64,000 bases of DNA from Oligoflexia bacterium (GTDB lineage Bacteria > Bdellovibrionota > Bacteriovoracia > Bacteriovoracales > Bacteriovoracaceae). The translations under genes and the position numbers were made by a program. The notes below the pieces were generated by a model. That model saw nothing but the letters and a program-made list of their open reading frames with translations, did no database searches and was not told where the DNA came from. This document shows, piece after piece, positions 9,189 through 17,853 of the stretch. Numbering within the stretch: position 1 is the first letter of the stretch; the number at the start of each line of letters is the position of its first letter. Location of the stretch: positions 124,001 through 188,000 of the forward strand of contig JAAEST010000033.1 of the NCBI GenBank assembly GCA_024229115.1, in the 5' to 3' direction.

Positions 9189-9611
9189 TTGGAAATTTTT
9201 TATACTCTTGTTGATCGTCTATTTTCAACACTTTCTAGATCTGGTAAGTTGCCTTCTATGAGCGATACATCAAGTGTTATAGAGGCCCGAAGGCGACGCG
9301 TCAACAAGGTTATTTCCTTTCCGACTAGGATTGCCAACTTCTTTGCTCCGATAACACCTAAACCTATCAGAAATGCTTTCAAGAAGCTAGATCGTAAAGT
9401 AGACGGGGCCATAAGCTTCTTTTTCCGTCATTATGGTAAAACAAAATTTATGGTGGCCATGAGTAAGAAGGCTCAAGTAATGGGGCTAGAAGATCTCTTT
9501 CTAGCTGGTCCAAAGGCTTTCTTCTATTTCTTTATGTACTATCTTATCAGAGACACAATTCTCTATATCATTATTCCAATTTACTTTGCGAAATTAACAA
9601 GTGGCTCATAG
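9189..9611 (+). CDS. Small membrane-associated protein of unknown function
   Basis: Not recognised. The 140-residue product has a basic middle part (EARRRRVNKV about residue 33, then KKLDRKVDG) and one or two hydrophobic segments in the last 40 residues (FFYFFMYYLIRDTILYIIIPIYF), so it is probably anchored in the inner membrane by its C-terminus. The frame opens with TTG at 9189; an ATG at 9258 would give 117 residues, and neither has a strong Shine-Dalgarno. It ends 4 bp before the start of the next gene, so the two are probably cotranscribed. Confidence 0.7.
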   Translation: MEIFYTLVDRLFSTLSRSGKLPSMSDTSSVIEARRRRVNKVISFPTRIANFFAPITPKPIRNAFKKLDRKVDGAISFFFRHYGKTKFMVAMSKKAQVMGLEDLFLAGPKAFFYFFMYYLIRDTILYIIIPIYFAKLTSGS

Positions 9612-9615
9612 ATAA

Positions 9616-11208
9616 ATGTTTAGCATCCTTTTTTACTCTAAATTATTAGCTTCAGTGGTGCTCTTTATCTTTGGTTTGAGAATCTTATCATTCAATCTTT
9701 TAGAAGTTTTTGAAATACCACTCTTTAGACTATTTCGTGACCCCAAAGGTTCAACTCCCAAGGCCATGCTAAAAGGCCTTTCTCTTGGTGCTCCTTCTCT
9801 AGAAGGGCATAAGCTCATTAGTAGTGTAGGGGGAATGGTTCAAGCGGGGCTTCTTTCACAGAGGCATGCACTTGTTGTTACAACTTTTGGTCAAATCTTT
9901 AGTCTTTTTGGCCTAATTCTGGCGCTCTTTGTTCCTATGGAAAAGGGGATTGTCATGTTGGGGCTTGGCTTTCTTCCACTCATTTTGGCCCGAGGGAAGT
10001 GGGAAGAAGTATTTAGAAATCTAGCCTTTGTTCTCATTGGAATTGGGTTGATAAGTCTCGCATCTGGACTACTTAATGAAGGGATACTGATTCTTCAATC
10101 CCATCAGGAATTAATTAGTTCTTTTAATAGTTCATTTATTCTTAGTGTGGTGACAGGAATTATTCTTAGTTTCCTTACTCTCTTAGTTCTAGAAAAAGAT
10201 ACTATTCTTCTAGTTATTTTCTTTAAACTGGGTCTGCTTTTTCCCAATGAAAATCTCATTTTTCTAGTGGCCTTAGCGATACCAATACTTGGTAGTTCCT
10301 TAGGTTATTGGCCTCTTGCAAATAAGTCGAATATTTATGGAAAAAGGTTTTTTAAAGTTCTTATTCTCTTTGAAGTTGTCCTTATTGCCTTAGTGATTCC
10401 TGCATTGATTCGTTACCCTGAAATCTTTTATTCACCTGTCAGATTTTTGTTATTAGTGCTTTCATTGAGAGTTACGAAGTTTGTTCTGCTTTTAATCTTT
10501 CAACCAATTCTTAATAGGGTTTCTCTTAAACTATTCCCACAACAAGGACACCGAGAAAATTTTCAACTAGGTGTGCTCGGTGACTCGAGACATCTGTCTC
10601 CGCCACTTGCTCTCATTCAAGCTGGTTTCCATTTAGCGAAATTACAATCTGTGATTCTTCGAATGTTTGATCTCGTTCATTCATATGCTACTGATAATTA
10701 CCATGCTCGTAATCTGGCCAAGATCAAAGACTATGAAAGAATCATTGATAATATGCAGGTGGAAATTCAGTCATACCTTCGTGGAGTAAGTGAGAAAGAA
10801 TTAACTTCTCATCAAGCATATACCCTTCAAAAACTTGTTCTTCAGTCTCAAGAATTGGAAAGTATAAGCGACTATATTGATAAGGTGGCCAGTTATTTAA
10901 CGGCTTTCTTAGAAAGTGGAGAGAGTTTAGATTCTCTTAAAGAATCAACATTTTCATATTATCTCGACGTTTCAAAGTTCTATTCCCAAGTTACAGTGAA
11001 TCTTCCATTAAATGTTATGGATGAGAAAGAAGTGATTGAAATGAGTAAGAAAATTAAGTCTCATGGAAATGATCTTCGCCATAGTTTAGGAGAATTAGTT
11101 GAGACTCATAGAATCGGTGCGTCAGGATTACTTGTTCTAAGTGATCTTTTCAATGCCATTAAAAAAATCCGCTCTCACTCGCTCAAGCTTTACAATAATT
11201 TGCTTTAA
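9616..11208 (+). CDS. Na/Pi-cotransporter-like membrane protein with PhoU-like C-terminal domain
   Basis: About 320 N-terminal residues form many membrane helices with two segments resembling the inverted repeats of Na/phosphate cotransporter II family proteins. About 200 soluble residues follow, predicted to be helical bundles, similar to the PhoU-like domain of bacterial NptA/YjbB proteins (repeated long helices with IDNMQVEI and YIDKVASYL). The glutamine-serine QSSS motif expected of active Na/Pi carriers is not seen; the matching region reads SLGAPSLEGHKLISS. Transport activity is therefore doubtful, and a regulatory or altered-substrate role is possible. Family assignment is by architecture, with moderate certainty. 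Confidence 0.65.
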   Translation: MFSILFYSKLLASVVLFIFGLRILSFNLLEVFEIPLFRLFRDPKGSTPKAMLKGLSLGAPSLEGHKLISSVGGMVQAGLLSQRHALVVTTFGQIFSLFGLILALFVPMEKGIVMLGLGFLPLILARGKWEEVFRNLAFVLIGIGLISLASGLLNEGILILQSHQELISSFNSSFILSVVTGIILSFLTLLVLEKDTILLVIFFKLGLLFPNENLIFLVALAIPILGSSLGYWPLANKSNIYGKRFFKVLILFEVVLIALVIPALIRYPEIFYSPVRFLLLVLSLRVTKFVLLLIFQPILNRVSLKLFPQQGHRENFQLGVLGDSRHLSPPLALIQAGFHLAKLQSVILRMFDLVHSYATDNYHARNLAKIKDYERIIDNMQVEIQSYLRGVSEKELTSHQAYTLQKLVLQSQELESISDYIDKVASYLTAFLESGESLDSLKESTFSYYLDVSKFYSQVTVNLPLNVMDEKEVIEMSKKIKSHGNDLRHSLGELVETHRIGASGLLVLSDLFNAIKKIRSHSLKLYNNLL

Positions 11209-11238
11209 AGGCTATAGTTAAACGTAAAAGGTATTCTA

Positions 11239-11267
11239 TTGACTCGGTGCAGTATCGAGTCTACACA
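11239..11267 (+). promoter_or_regulatory. Possible promoter with overlapping inverted repeat upstream of the GMP-reductase-like gene
   Basis: TTGACT (11239-11244) is followed after 17 bases by TACACA (11262-11267), a weak -10. The inverted repeat GACTCG (11241-11246) and CGAGTC (11256-11261), with a 9-base centre, overlaps the -35 and spacer and could be an operator. The gene's ATG at 11282 would leave a very short leader. Seen in sequence only; weak. Confidence 0.35.
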
Positions 11268-11281
11268 CACACGAGGAAACT

Positions 11282-12343
11282 ATGGAACTAATGTTTGGAG
11301 CAAGCTCTATCCTTGAAAGAGGAAAAGGTCTAACTTTTGATGATGTCTTAATGGTACCTAGACATTCAACAATTAACTCAAGAAGAATCCCAGTTTTAAA
11401 AACTAAAGTAACGAAAAATTTTGAGATTGATGTTCCAATCGTTACTGCCAATATGGATACGATTACTGAAGTTGAAATGGCCACGACTATGGCCAAGCTT
11501 GGTGGGCTAGGAATCCTTCACCGTTTTATGGATGTGGAAGAACAAGTTAACCAAGTTAAGCAAATCAGAAAATTCCAAGAAGAAAATAATCTGACAACGC
11601 CAATCGCTGCCTCAATCGGAGTGAAAGAAGAAGGAATGAGAAGAGCTGACATTCTCGTTGATAATGGTGTTGAGATCTTAACTTTAGACATTGCTCACGG
11701 TGACTCTGTGATGATGATTGAAGTTCTAGAATACGTGAAAAAGAAATTCCCAAATATTGATGTTATCGCTGGTAACGTCGCAACTCCAGATGGTGTGAGA
11801 AGGCTTATTGAAGCTGGTGCAGATTCAGTAAAAGTTGGTATTGGACCAGGTTCAATGTGTACAACAAGAATTATCACAGGACATGGAGTTCCTCAGTTAA
11901 CGGCCGTTGCTCTTGGTGTAAGTGAAGCTAAGAAACATGGAGTACCTGTTATTGCTGACGGTGGTATCAAAACTAGTGGTGATATTGTGAAGGCCTTAAG
12001 TGCTGGAGCTCAGTGTATTATGGCCGGTAGTCTTGTTTCTGGAACATTAGAAACTCCGGGGGAAGTTAAATCTGGAATGAAGCAATATCGTGGAATGGCC
12101 TCTAAGGCTGCTCAGGTTAGTTGGAGAGGTGAGCTTCCTACAGGGATGGCCGCAGAAGGTGAGTCAACAATGATTCCATGTAAGGGGAGTGTTGTTGATG
12201 TTATGAATGAGCTAACAGGTGGTCTTCGTTCAGGAATGACTTATCTTGGTGTTGATTCGATTCCAGCAATGGAAGAAGCAGGACTATTCATGGAAATGTC
12301 AGCTTCAGGAATGGCAGAGTCAAAGCCTCACGGTGTAAGATAA
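11282..12343 (+). CDS. IMP dehydrogenase/GMP reductase family enzyme, GMP-reductase-like
   Basis: TIM-barrel purine nucleotide oxidoreductase of 353 residues. [13 protein letters not shown] at the start, [27 protein letters not shown] and the catalytic loop GSMCTTR (C193) are family hallmarks. It lacks the tandem CBS insert of most bacterial IMP dehydrogenases (about 490 residues). The flap before the catalytic Glu is short: AQ to AAEGE (E292) spans 18 residues, matching GMP reductase (AM to AAEGK in E. coli GuaC) rather than the longer Arg-Tyr flap of GuaB. The C-terminus ([14 protein letters not shown]) is IMPDH-like. GMP reductase converts GMP to IMP; IMPDH does the reverse-direction step to XMP. 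Automatic pipelines may label it guaB. It lies 12 bp before plsB. Confidence 0.9.
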   Translation: MELMFGASSILERGKGLTFDDVLMVPRHSTINSRRIPVLKTKVTKNFEIDVPIVTANMDTITEVEMATTMAKLGGLGILHRFMDVEEQVNQVKQIRKFQEENNLTTPIAASIGVKEEGMRRADILVDNGVEILTLDIAHGDSVMMIEVLEYVKKKFPNIDVIAGNVATPDGVRRLIEAGADSVKVGIGPGSMCTTRIITGHGVPQLTAVALGVSEAKKHGVPVIADGGIKTSGDIVKALSAGAQCIMAGSLVSGTLETPGEVKSGMKQYRGMASKAAQVSWRGELPTGMAAEGESTMIPCKGSVVDVMNELTGGLRSGMTYLGVDSIPAMEEAGLFMEMSASGMAESKPHGVR

Positions 12344-12355
12344 GGCAAATTAAGT

Positions 12356-14143
12356 ATGGGCAAAATGCAAGATATCATTCTTCAATACAAGAAACTCGCT
12401 GATCGCATTGAGAGTCGTGAAAACTCAAAAGCTGAAAAGGCTAAAGTTTTAAAAAATATTGATGAGATAGCGGCAGACTTTAGTGAAACTTATATTAAGT
12501 CTTTTCAAAAGTTTCTCGATGCATCTTTGCCCAAACTCTATGATGGAATTAATTACAACGACGACAATGTTAATCTCGAAGAGTTGGTTAAAGATAATAG
12601 TGTCGTCCTTGTACCCAATCACCAATCTCATGTTGATTATTTGGCCATCAATTATATGTTCTATAAAAGTTATAAGAAGCCACTTTATGTTGCTGGTGGA
12701 AATAACTTAAATATCTTTCCTATTGGAAAACTCTTTAGAAAGTCTGGTTGTTTCTTTATTCGTCGTAGCTTTCAAAATGATGTGACTTATAAACTAACTC
12801 TCGAAGCTTATCTCTATTATCTACTTAAGGAAAAGAAACCAATTGAATTCTTTTTCGAAGGTGGAAGATCGAGAACAGGTAAGCTTCTTCCTCCTCGCTA
12901 TGGGCTATATGGAATGCTTCTTGAAGCTTATAAGCAAGTAAAGGAAGAAGATCCTGAGAGAAAATTATTCTTTGTTCCTGTTTCAATTGCTCATGAGTAT
13001 GTTCCTGAAACAAAGAGTATGGTGAAAGAGTTAGGTGGAGCGAAGAAGAAGAAAGAAAGCACAACTCAGCTTTTTGGACTTTTCAAACTTTTTGCTTATC
13101 AATTTGGGAGCGTCCATATTAACTGTGGTACTCCAGTTGAAGTGGGTCAATATAATCCTGATGACTTTAAGAGTTTCACTCAAGACCTGGCCTTCAAATG
13201 TTTCCGTCGAGTTGGTAAGAACATGATGGTGACACCGACAAGTTTAATGGCCCTTATTCTTTTAGATGAGCCGACAGGTGCTATGACATGGCAAGATATT
13301 ACGAATAACGCTAAGGCCATTATCGAATACTGTAATAAATTTGATGTTCCGTTAACGGAGAGTCTGTCAGGAGAAAAATGGCAAGCTAGTTTAGAGCGTG
13401 CCATGGATATCTTAGTCGGAAATAAAAAAGTAAATGTGATCGGACGTGAACATCATGGGACTCTCTATTATTCAATTAGAGAAGAGTGTCGCCAAGAGAT
13501 CCTTTATTTTAAGAATACAATTCTCCATCACTTCTTAGTTCCATCGATTATCAGTTATGCATGGATTAACTTATTCAATGGAAGAATAGAAAATGTTCAA
13601 GATCTTAAGGAATTTTTCTTAGAACAAAGAAATCAACTTAAGCATGAGTTCTATCTTCCAACAGTAAAGCAGTTCTTCTTTTCCACTTTGGCCATTATCT
13701 CAGATGCGATTGGGAGAAAGGTTGGTAGTCTTGAAGATCTAATGAACCTCAGTCACAAAGAACTCTATGCCATTGCTTCTAAGATTGGGATGTTTAATAG
13801 GGCCCTCAGTTATATTAACGAAGGTTACTATGCTAGTGCTCTGACTGTTAGAAGTTTAACTAAAGAATTTCCAGAAGGATTTAAGATGGAAGCTTTCAAT
13901 AAAAAAGTGAAATCTGTCTTTGATGCTGAAAAAGAGTTAGGAAGAGTGATTCGTTATAGTGAGGCTTTCTCAATCCCGCTAACTAAGAACGCTGTTAAAT
14001 ATATGAACCATCAAAACTTCATTAACTTTGATGATGGGGCCTATAAAGTAGATGATGAAGAAAAACTAAATTCTCTTATTGATAATTACGAGAAAGGTTT
14101 AACAGATCAACTAACTTTTAATTTTAGAGCGCCAGTTCAATGA
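12356..14143 (+). CDS. plsB: Glycerol-3-phosphate O-acyltransferase PlsB
   Basis: Transfers an acyl chain to sn-1 of glycerol-3-phosphate, the first step of phospholipid synthesis, at the inner membrane. The four acyltransferase blocks are visible: VPNHQSHVDYL with the HX4D catalytic pair, the GKLFRKSGCFFIRR block, FFEGGRSRTGKLLPPR, and FVPVSIAHEY. At 595 residues it is about 200 shorter than E. coli PlsB, mainly because the N-terminal region before HX4D is short. It overlaps the next gene by ATGA, suggesting coupled translation. Confidence 0.93.
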   Translation: MGKMQDIILQYKKLADRIESRENSKAEKAKVLKNIDEIAADFSETYIKSFQKFLDASLPKLYDGINYNDDNVNLEELVKDNSVVLVPNHQSHVDYLAINYMFYKSYKKPLYVAGGNNLNIFPIGKLFRKSGCFFIRRSFQNDVTYKLTLEAYLYYLLKEKKPIEFFFEGGRSRTGKLLPPRYGLYGMLLEAYKQVKEEDPERKLFFVPVSIAHEYVPETKSMVKELGGAKKKKESTTQLFGLFKLFAYQFGSVHINCGTPVEVGQYNPDDFKSFTQDLAFKCFRRVGKNMMVTPTSLMALILLDEPTGAMTWQDITNNAKAIIEYCNKFDVPLTESLSGEKWQASLERAMDILVGNKKVNVIGREHHGTLYYSIREECRQEILYFKNTILHHFLVPSIISYAWINLFNGRIENVQDLKEFFLEQRNQLKHEFYLPTVKQFFFSTLAIISDAIGRKVGSLEDLMNLSHKELYAIASKIGMFNRALSYINEGYYASALTVRSLTKEFPEGFKMEAFNKKVKSVFDAEKELGRVIRYSEAFSIPLTKNAVKYMNHQNFINFDDGAYKVDDEEKLNSLIDNYEKGLTDQLTFNFRAPVQ

Positions 14144-14625
14144 TTTCTTTTGATCAATTAAAAACAATTACAACACCGAATAGTAGGCTTCTTTATTTTC
14201 AAGTTGAGTCTGTTTCTGAATCTTGGATGCCATATCTAGGCGAGCTTCATAATAAACTTGAAAAACTAGCGAATGTTCAGCTGGCCAATGAGAAAATCTA
14301 CCTCTATTTCTTTAAATCCAGTGGAGAAAAAGACTTTTTGGAAACTCCTTATTGGGTTGGGCAAGAGATTGTTGGTTTTGTAACTGAGAATGATTTAACA
14401 GGGGCAAAAATCTATGATTTGTATCAGAGTGAAGCCTTTAGTTTTGAATTGTCACTGGAAATAGAAATGAGTAAAATTCTAACAGGTGAAATATTTAGAA
14501 GTGAACAGCAATTACGCTCTTTGGCAGGGAGTCAATTAGCACCTACGTGGCGTATTTGTTTAGAAAAGAGCACAAAAGCTCAGAGAAATTGGACATTGAG
14601 CGTCCAATTCTTTAAAAACACATAA
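14140..14625 (+). CDS. Hypothetical protein coupled to plsB
   Basis: Not recognised. The 161-residue product has no signal peptide and no membrane segment. It has mixed alpha/beta composition with aromatic-rich stretches (IYLYFFKSSGE, TPYWVGQEIVGFV) and a basic C-terminus. Its ATG overlaps the plsB stop (ATGA), so it is very likely translated with PlsB and may be an accessory of lipid synthesis; this is inferred from position only. No terminator is seen before infC, 68 bases downstream. Confidence 0.75.
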   Translation: MISFDQLKTITTPNSRLLYFQVESVSESWMPYLGELHNKLEKLANVQLANEKIYLYFFKSSGEKDFLETPYWVGQEIVGFVTENDLTGAKIYDLYQSEAFSFELSLEIEMSKILTGEIFRSEQQLRSLAGSQLAPTWRICLEKSTKAQRNWTLSVQFFKNT

Positions 14626-14693
14626 ATAAGTACTGGAAGCATTTAGCAATTCCATGTATTTTAGAGATGATAATCAATTTTTGGAGGTGAATT

Positions 14694-15314
14694 ATCAGAC
14701 CGAAAGGGAAAGGAAGAGGGCGTCAGCAGCAGGATAGAGGTCCAAGAATTAACGATGCCATTAGAGTACCAGAAGTTCGTTTAATTGGAGATGATGGAAA
14801 CGCTTACGGTGTAGTATCACTCGATGAAGCTAAAAGAATTGCCGAAGAACAAGGTTTAGATCTTGTAGAAGTTTCTCCAAATGCGAAACCTCCAGTTGTT
14901 AAAGTTATTGACTATGGAAAGTTCAAATATGAGCAACAGAAAAAGGCCAATGAAGCTAAGAAGAAGCAGGCCACTAGTCAGTTAAAAGAAATCCAACTTA
15001 GACCAAATATTGAAGCTCACGACTTAGAAACTAAGCTTAAAAGGGCCTATAAGTTCTTGAACCAAGGCGATAAGGTTAAGATGTTGATGCAATTTCGTGG
15101 ACGTGAGATGGCCTATCGTGATGCTGGAATGGAGAAATTCAAAGCAATTATTGAAGGTGTTGTTGAATACGGTGCTCAAATTGAGTCAGAGCCTAAGATG
15201 ATGGGGAATAGAATTATCACAATTCTTGCCCCGGATAAGAAAGTCTTGGAGCAAAGGGCCAAAGAAGAGAAGAAGGCCGAGCAGCAACAAGCCGAGGCTC
15301 CTCAAGAAAGCTAA
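14694..15314 (+). CDS. infC: Translation initiation factor IF-3 with a non-ATG (ATC or ATT) start
   Basis: IF-3 binds the 30S subunit and checks initiator tRNA and start codon. The frame runs from a strong GGAGG (14683-14687) through RPKGKGRGRQQ, then RINDAIRVPEVRLI, the N-domain ending DYGKFKYEQQKK, and a C-domain with KEIQLRPNIEAHDLETKL and FRGREMAY. No ATG occurs at the N-terminus; the only candidates next to the Shine-Dalgarno are ATT at 14691 (3-base spacing) and ATC at 14694 (6-base spacing, preferred). Rare start codons are known for infC and let IF-3 repress its own translation. The length, about 206 residues, ends in a charged Gln/Glu-rich tail. It is first in infC-rpmI-rplT. Confidence 0.95.
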   Translation: MRPKGKGRGRQQQDRGPRINDAIRVPEVRLIGDDGNAYGVVSLDEAKRIAEEQGLDLVEVSPNAKPPVVKVIDYGKFKYEQQKKANEAKKKQATSQLKEIQLRPNIEAHDLETKLKRAYKFLNQGDKVKMLMQFRGREMAYRDAGMEKFKAIIEGVVEYGAQIESEPKMMGNRIITILAPDKKVLEQRAKEEKKAEQQQAEAPQES

Positions 15315-15353
15315 GAGAATATAATGTAAAAACAAATAGTTATCTAATATTTG

Positions 15354-15380
15354 ACCCTGGTTTCAGCCAGGGTTTTTTTA
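15354..15380 (+). terminator. Rho-independent terminator or attenuator between infC and rpmI
   Basis: Stem ACCCTGG (15354-15360), loop TTTCAG, stem CCAGGGT (15367-15373), followed by a run of T to 15379. A perfect 7-bp hairpin with a T tract inside the infC-rpmI-rplT operon suggests partial termination or attenuation. Confidence 0.85.
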
Positions 15381-15480
15381 TTCACTTTTTAGATTTTCTG
15401 ACGTTTACAAGTCATTGAAAAATTGTTAAATATATCAATCTTTATAGAAGCGAATGTGAATATTGAATCAGGAGATATCA

Positions 15481-15678
15481 ATGCCTAAAATGAAGACTCG
15501 TAGAGCTGTAGCTAAAAGATTTAAGGCAACTGCTAGCGGGAAGTTAAAGAGAAAAAGAGCGAACTTAAGACACATTCTTACTAAGAAGCCACATGATACT
15601 AAGAAAAGAAATGGAAAAATTGATTATGTTCATGCAGCTGATGAGAAAAGAATGAAGGTATGCCTACCAGGCGTATAA
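15481..15678 (+). CDS. rpmI: 50S ribosomal protein L35
   Basis: Small basic ribosomal protein of 65 residues beginning [15 protein letters not shown], the classic L35 N-terminus, with [14 protein letters not shown] in the middle. The frame can be extended to a TTG at 15463, but AGGAG (15470-15474) lies just before the ATG at 15481 and the family starts there. It follows an internal terminator and precedes rplT by 85 bp, so a promoter or read-through between infC and rpmI is expected. Confidence 0.97.
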   Translation: MPKMKTRRAVAKRFKATASGKLKRKRANLRHILTKKPHDTKKRNGKIDYVHAADEKRMKVCLPGV

Positions 15679-15700
15679 TTAAGTTTATTTTATTAATTGA

Positions 15701-15742
15701 GGCTTGGGTGAAGTGCTAACAGGAAAATAATAAGCCCCCAAG
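15701..15742 (+). promoter_or_regulatory. Candidate L20-responsive leader with alternative pairings upstream of rplT
   Basis: The arm GGCTTGGG (15701-15708) can pair in two exclusive ways: GGCTT with AAGCC (15732-15736), or CTTGGG with CCCAAG (15737-15742), just upstream of the rplT Shine-Dalgarno. L20 is known to control its operon by binding mRNA that mimics its 23S rRNA site. That this element does so is inference. Confidence 0.4.
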
Positions 15743-15763
15743 TATTCGTTAAAGGAGAAAGAT

Positions 15764-16111
15764 ATGGCACGTGCTAGACGTGGTTTTAAGGCCAGAAGAA
15801 GAAAGAACAAGATCTTTAAATTAGCTAAAGGTTATCACTTCGACAGAAGAACAAAATTCAGACATACAGTTCAAACTGTTAAAAGAGCTCTTCACTACAG
15901 CTACATTGGTAGAAGACTTCTTAAAAGAGATATGAGAAGACTTTGGATCACTCGTATTTCAGCTGCGACTAAGTCACTTGGTGGAAGCTACTCAAAGTTC
16001 ATGGGAGCACTTAAGAAAAATGGTGCAACTATTAACAGAAAAATGCTTTCAGAAGTTGCTGCTCGTGACTTCGATGGTTTCAAGGCCATCTATAACAGTG
16101 TTCAAAAATAA
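15764..16111 (+). CDS. rplT: 50S ribosomal protein L20
   Basis: Basic 115-residue protein needed early in 50S assembly and known in other bacteria as the autogenous repressor of its operon. MARARRGFKARRRKNKIFKLA at the start, a long helical basic N-terminal half, and a C-terminal domain with RMLSEVAARDFDGFKAI match the family (N-terminus variant: typical L20 has VKRG). AAAGGAG precedes the ATG. A strong terminator follows 28 bp downstream. Confidence 0.97.
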   Translation: MARARRGFKARRRKNKIFKLAKGYHFDRRTKFRHTVQTVKRALHYSYIGRRLLKRDMRRLWITRISAATKSLGGSYSKFMGALKKNGATINRKMLSEVAARDFDGFKAIYNSVQK

Positions 16112-16138
16112 AATTTAAAACAAATTGTTTTATATAAG

Positions 16139-16168
16139 AAAGCTCCTGAATGGGAGCTTTTTTTTTAT
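16139..16168 (+). terminator. Terminator after rplT
   Basis: Stem AAGCTCC, loop TGAAT, stem GGGAGCTT, followed by a run of nine or more T. It ends the ribosomal operon and lies against the 3' end of the convergent gene, so it may also act in the other direction, though the T tract there is poorer. Confidence 0.92.
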
Positions 16169-16620
16169 CTTAATCTTCTGCTTCTTCGATCTCTTGGGTT
16201 ATTCGCCCTTCTTAAATAATCTCTTAGATAAGCGTCCCAATATTTTTCATCGGCAATATCATGCCAAACCTTTTTCAAACGATCGAACCTTTCCGCTTTT
16301 ACTAACTTACATCCAAACTGAGGCTTTTCGATATTAAAGTCGGCCTGTGCTCGGTAACCACCCCATGTTGTGTGTACTTGCTTCTTGGATTTCTTTACTT
16401 TGTAGCGTGCAAAGATTCTTGATTCTTTGGTCACTGTTCGACAATACTTCTCTGATTGTTCAGAGACATAGAGACAAGAACACATTTCTTTTGCTAGGGC
16501 TAAAGCCGCACTTTCTGAAAAGTTATACTTTCTTGGTTGAACAATTTCACTGTCATCTTTCTTGTCTTTAGCAAGAACAGAAACTGTTAGTAGGGAGAGA
16601 ATGATAATTAGTTTTTTCAT
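16165..16620 (-). CDS. Small secreted cysteine-containing protein, unknown function
   Basis: Not recognised. The 151-residue product has a clear signal peptide (MKKLIIILSLLTVSVLAKD). Four cysteines remain in the mature part, including a CSC pair, which could form periplasmic disulfides. The C-terminus is strongly basic (RDRRSRRLR). Its ATG overlaps the stop of the serine hydrolase gene as TAATG with GGAGG upstream, so the two are probably one transcription and translation unit. Confidence 0.78.
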   Translation of the reverse strand: MKKLIIILSLLTVSVLAKDKKDDSEIVQPRKYNFSESAALALAKEMCSCLYVSEQSEKYCRTVTKESRIFARYKVKKSKKQVHTTWGGYRAQADFNIEKPQFGCKLVKAERFDRLKKVWHDIADEKYWDAYLRDYLRRANNPRDRRSRRLR

Positions 16621-17807
16621 TATTCCTCCATACTCGCTAGTAATAATTCGTACATTTTATTACGTTTAATTTTCTTATAGACGCCATCACTTCCGAGTCT
16701 CACGATGATTAAGTTCTTCGATGGAATAAGTCCCATCGTTTGGCCTCTAAAGCCCATGGCCTGGACAAGCTCTTCTGGAGCTGCTGGGTAGGGACGACCA
16801 TTCTCATTCATTGGTAGAACCCCATTAAGCCAGAAATAGGCCCCATATGTTTCAACATTGAGGCGTTGCTGTTTCTTTTCTGTCTTAGGAATATAAAGTG
16901 CTGGAGCTACTTTCTTAATCGCAAAATCCACATATTCTTCTGTGAGGATTTCTTCGCCTTCCCATTTACCTTTATTAAGTAATAAGTAACCAAGCTTGGC
17001 ATAATCTCTGGCGGTAGAGTGAGCATAAGCTCCACCCATAAAAGTTCCTGAAAGATCTTGTTCGAAAGTGACATTCTTCATTCCAAGTTTGTTAAAAAGA
17101 GCATCCCAAGGATAAGAGTCATAAACTTCTTGATTATTAATGGCCTTCTTAAGAATTCCCATGGCCAGCATAGGCTCATGAGTACCATACTTAAATTGAG
17201 TTCCTGGGTTGTGTTTCATAGGTAGTTTAGAAACCCCTAAAGCAACGTTCTTATAAGAATGTCTTGAGTAGTAGACAGAAACAGAGTCGCTAAAAATATC
17301 ATGAATTGGATGTTCTTCGTAGAAGTCAAAGCCCGAACTCATATTCAGGACATGATGAAGCTTAATATCCTCGGCTTTATCTCTATTCAGAGTAGGAAAG
17401 TATTTATGGGCAGGGTCATTCTTATCGATGATACCTTTTTGAAGAGCCGTTCCCATAATTATTGAAGTCATACTCTTTGTAAGTGACCAGAGCATATGTT
17501 TTTTGTCTTTGTGATAACCGTTTGAGTAGCCTTCATAGACTAGGTAGCCATCTTTGATAATAACAATTTGATCACTCTTAAAGTTACCTTCATCTTCCCA
17601 AACATAGTCGAGAAACTTATTAAACTTTTCCGTATTAAAGCCAGCAGCTTTAAGATCTTTTGTTTGCCAACCTTTGGTAGGCCAAGGCTTATTTACAGGT
17701 AATAGTTGAGCATAGACCAACTGATTTACAATGAATGTAATGATGAATAGTATTCCTCTCATAGCATCGGAATATAGCATATGACGCAATGTGTAGCGAG
17801 GTGTCAT
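16620..17807 (-). CDS. Secreted serine hydrolase of the beta-lactamase (class C / family VIII esterase) fold
   Basis: The catalytic Ser-Lys pair is seen in SLTKSMTS (S-x-x-K), within the family context MLWSLTKSMTSIIMGTALQ. Further downstream are a GGAYAHSTARDYAKLGYLLLNKG block and a FRGQTMGLIP segment near the C-terminus. A hydrophobic stretch (GILFIITFIVNQLVYA) indicates export. The first ATG (17807) leaves a 15-residue N-tail before it; ATG at 17762 would put the signal at the very start, and no Shine-Dalgarno decides between them. Such proteins can be esterases, D-amino acid peptidases or penicillin-binding hydrolases; the substrate is unknown. Confidence 0.85.
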   Translation of the reverse strand: MTPRYTLRHMLYSDAMRGILFIITFIVNQLVYAQLLPVNKPWPTKGWQTKDLKAAGFNTEKFNKFLDYVWEDEGNFKSDQIVIIKDGYLVYEGYSNGYHKDKKHMLWSLTKSMTSIIMGTALQKGIIDKNDPAHKYFPTLNRDKAEDIKLHHVLNMSSGFDFYEEHPIHDIFSDSVSVYYSRHSYKNVALGVSKLPMKHNPGTQFKYGTHEPMLAMGILKKAINNQEVYDSYPWDALFNKLGMKNVTFEQDLSGTFMGGAYAHSTARDYAKLGYLLLNKGKWEGEEILTEEYVDFAIKKVAPALYIPKTEKKQQRLNVETYGAYFWLNGVLPMNENGRPYPAAPEELVQAMGFRGQTMGLIPSKNLIIVRLGSDGVYKKIKRNKMYELLLASMEE

Positions 17808-17853
17808 GAAAGAATTATAATGTGGCTAACCCTAACTTAAGTACTTAGAAATA

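Noticed and set aside
15057-15314. An 85-residue gene as a separate unit
   Set aside because: It is only the C-terminal domain of IF-3, whose frame begins at a non-ATG start near 14694.
15463-15480. TTG start extending L35 by six residues
   Set aside because: The ATG at 15481 has the Shine-Dalgarno directly before it and matches the family N-terminus.
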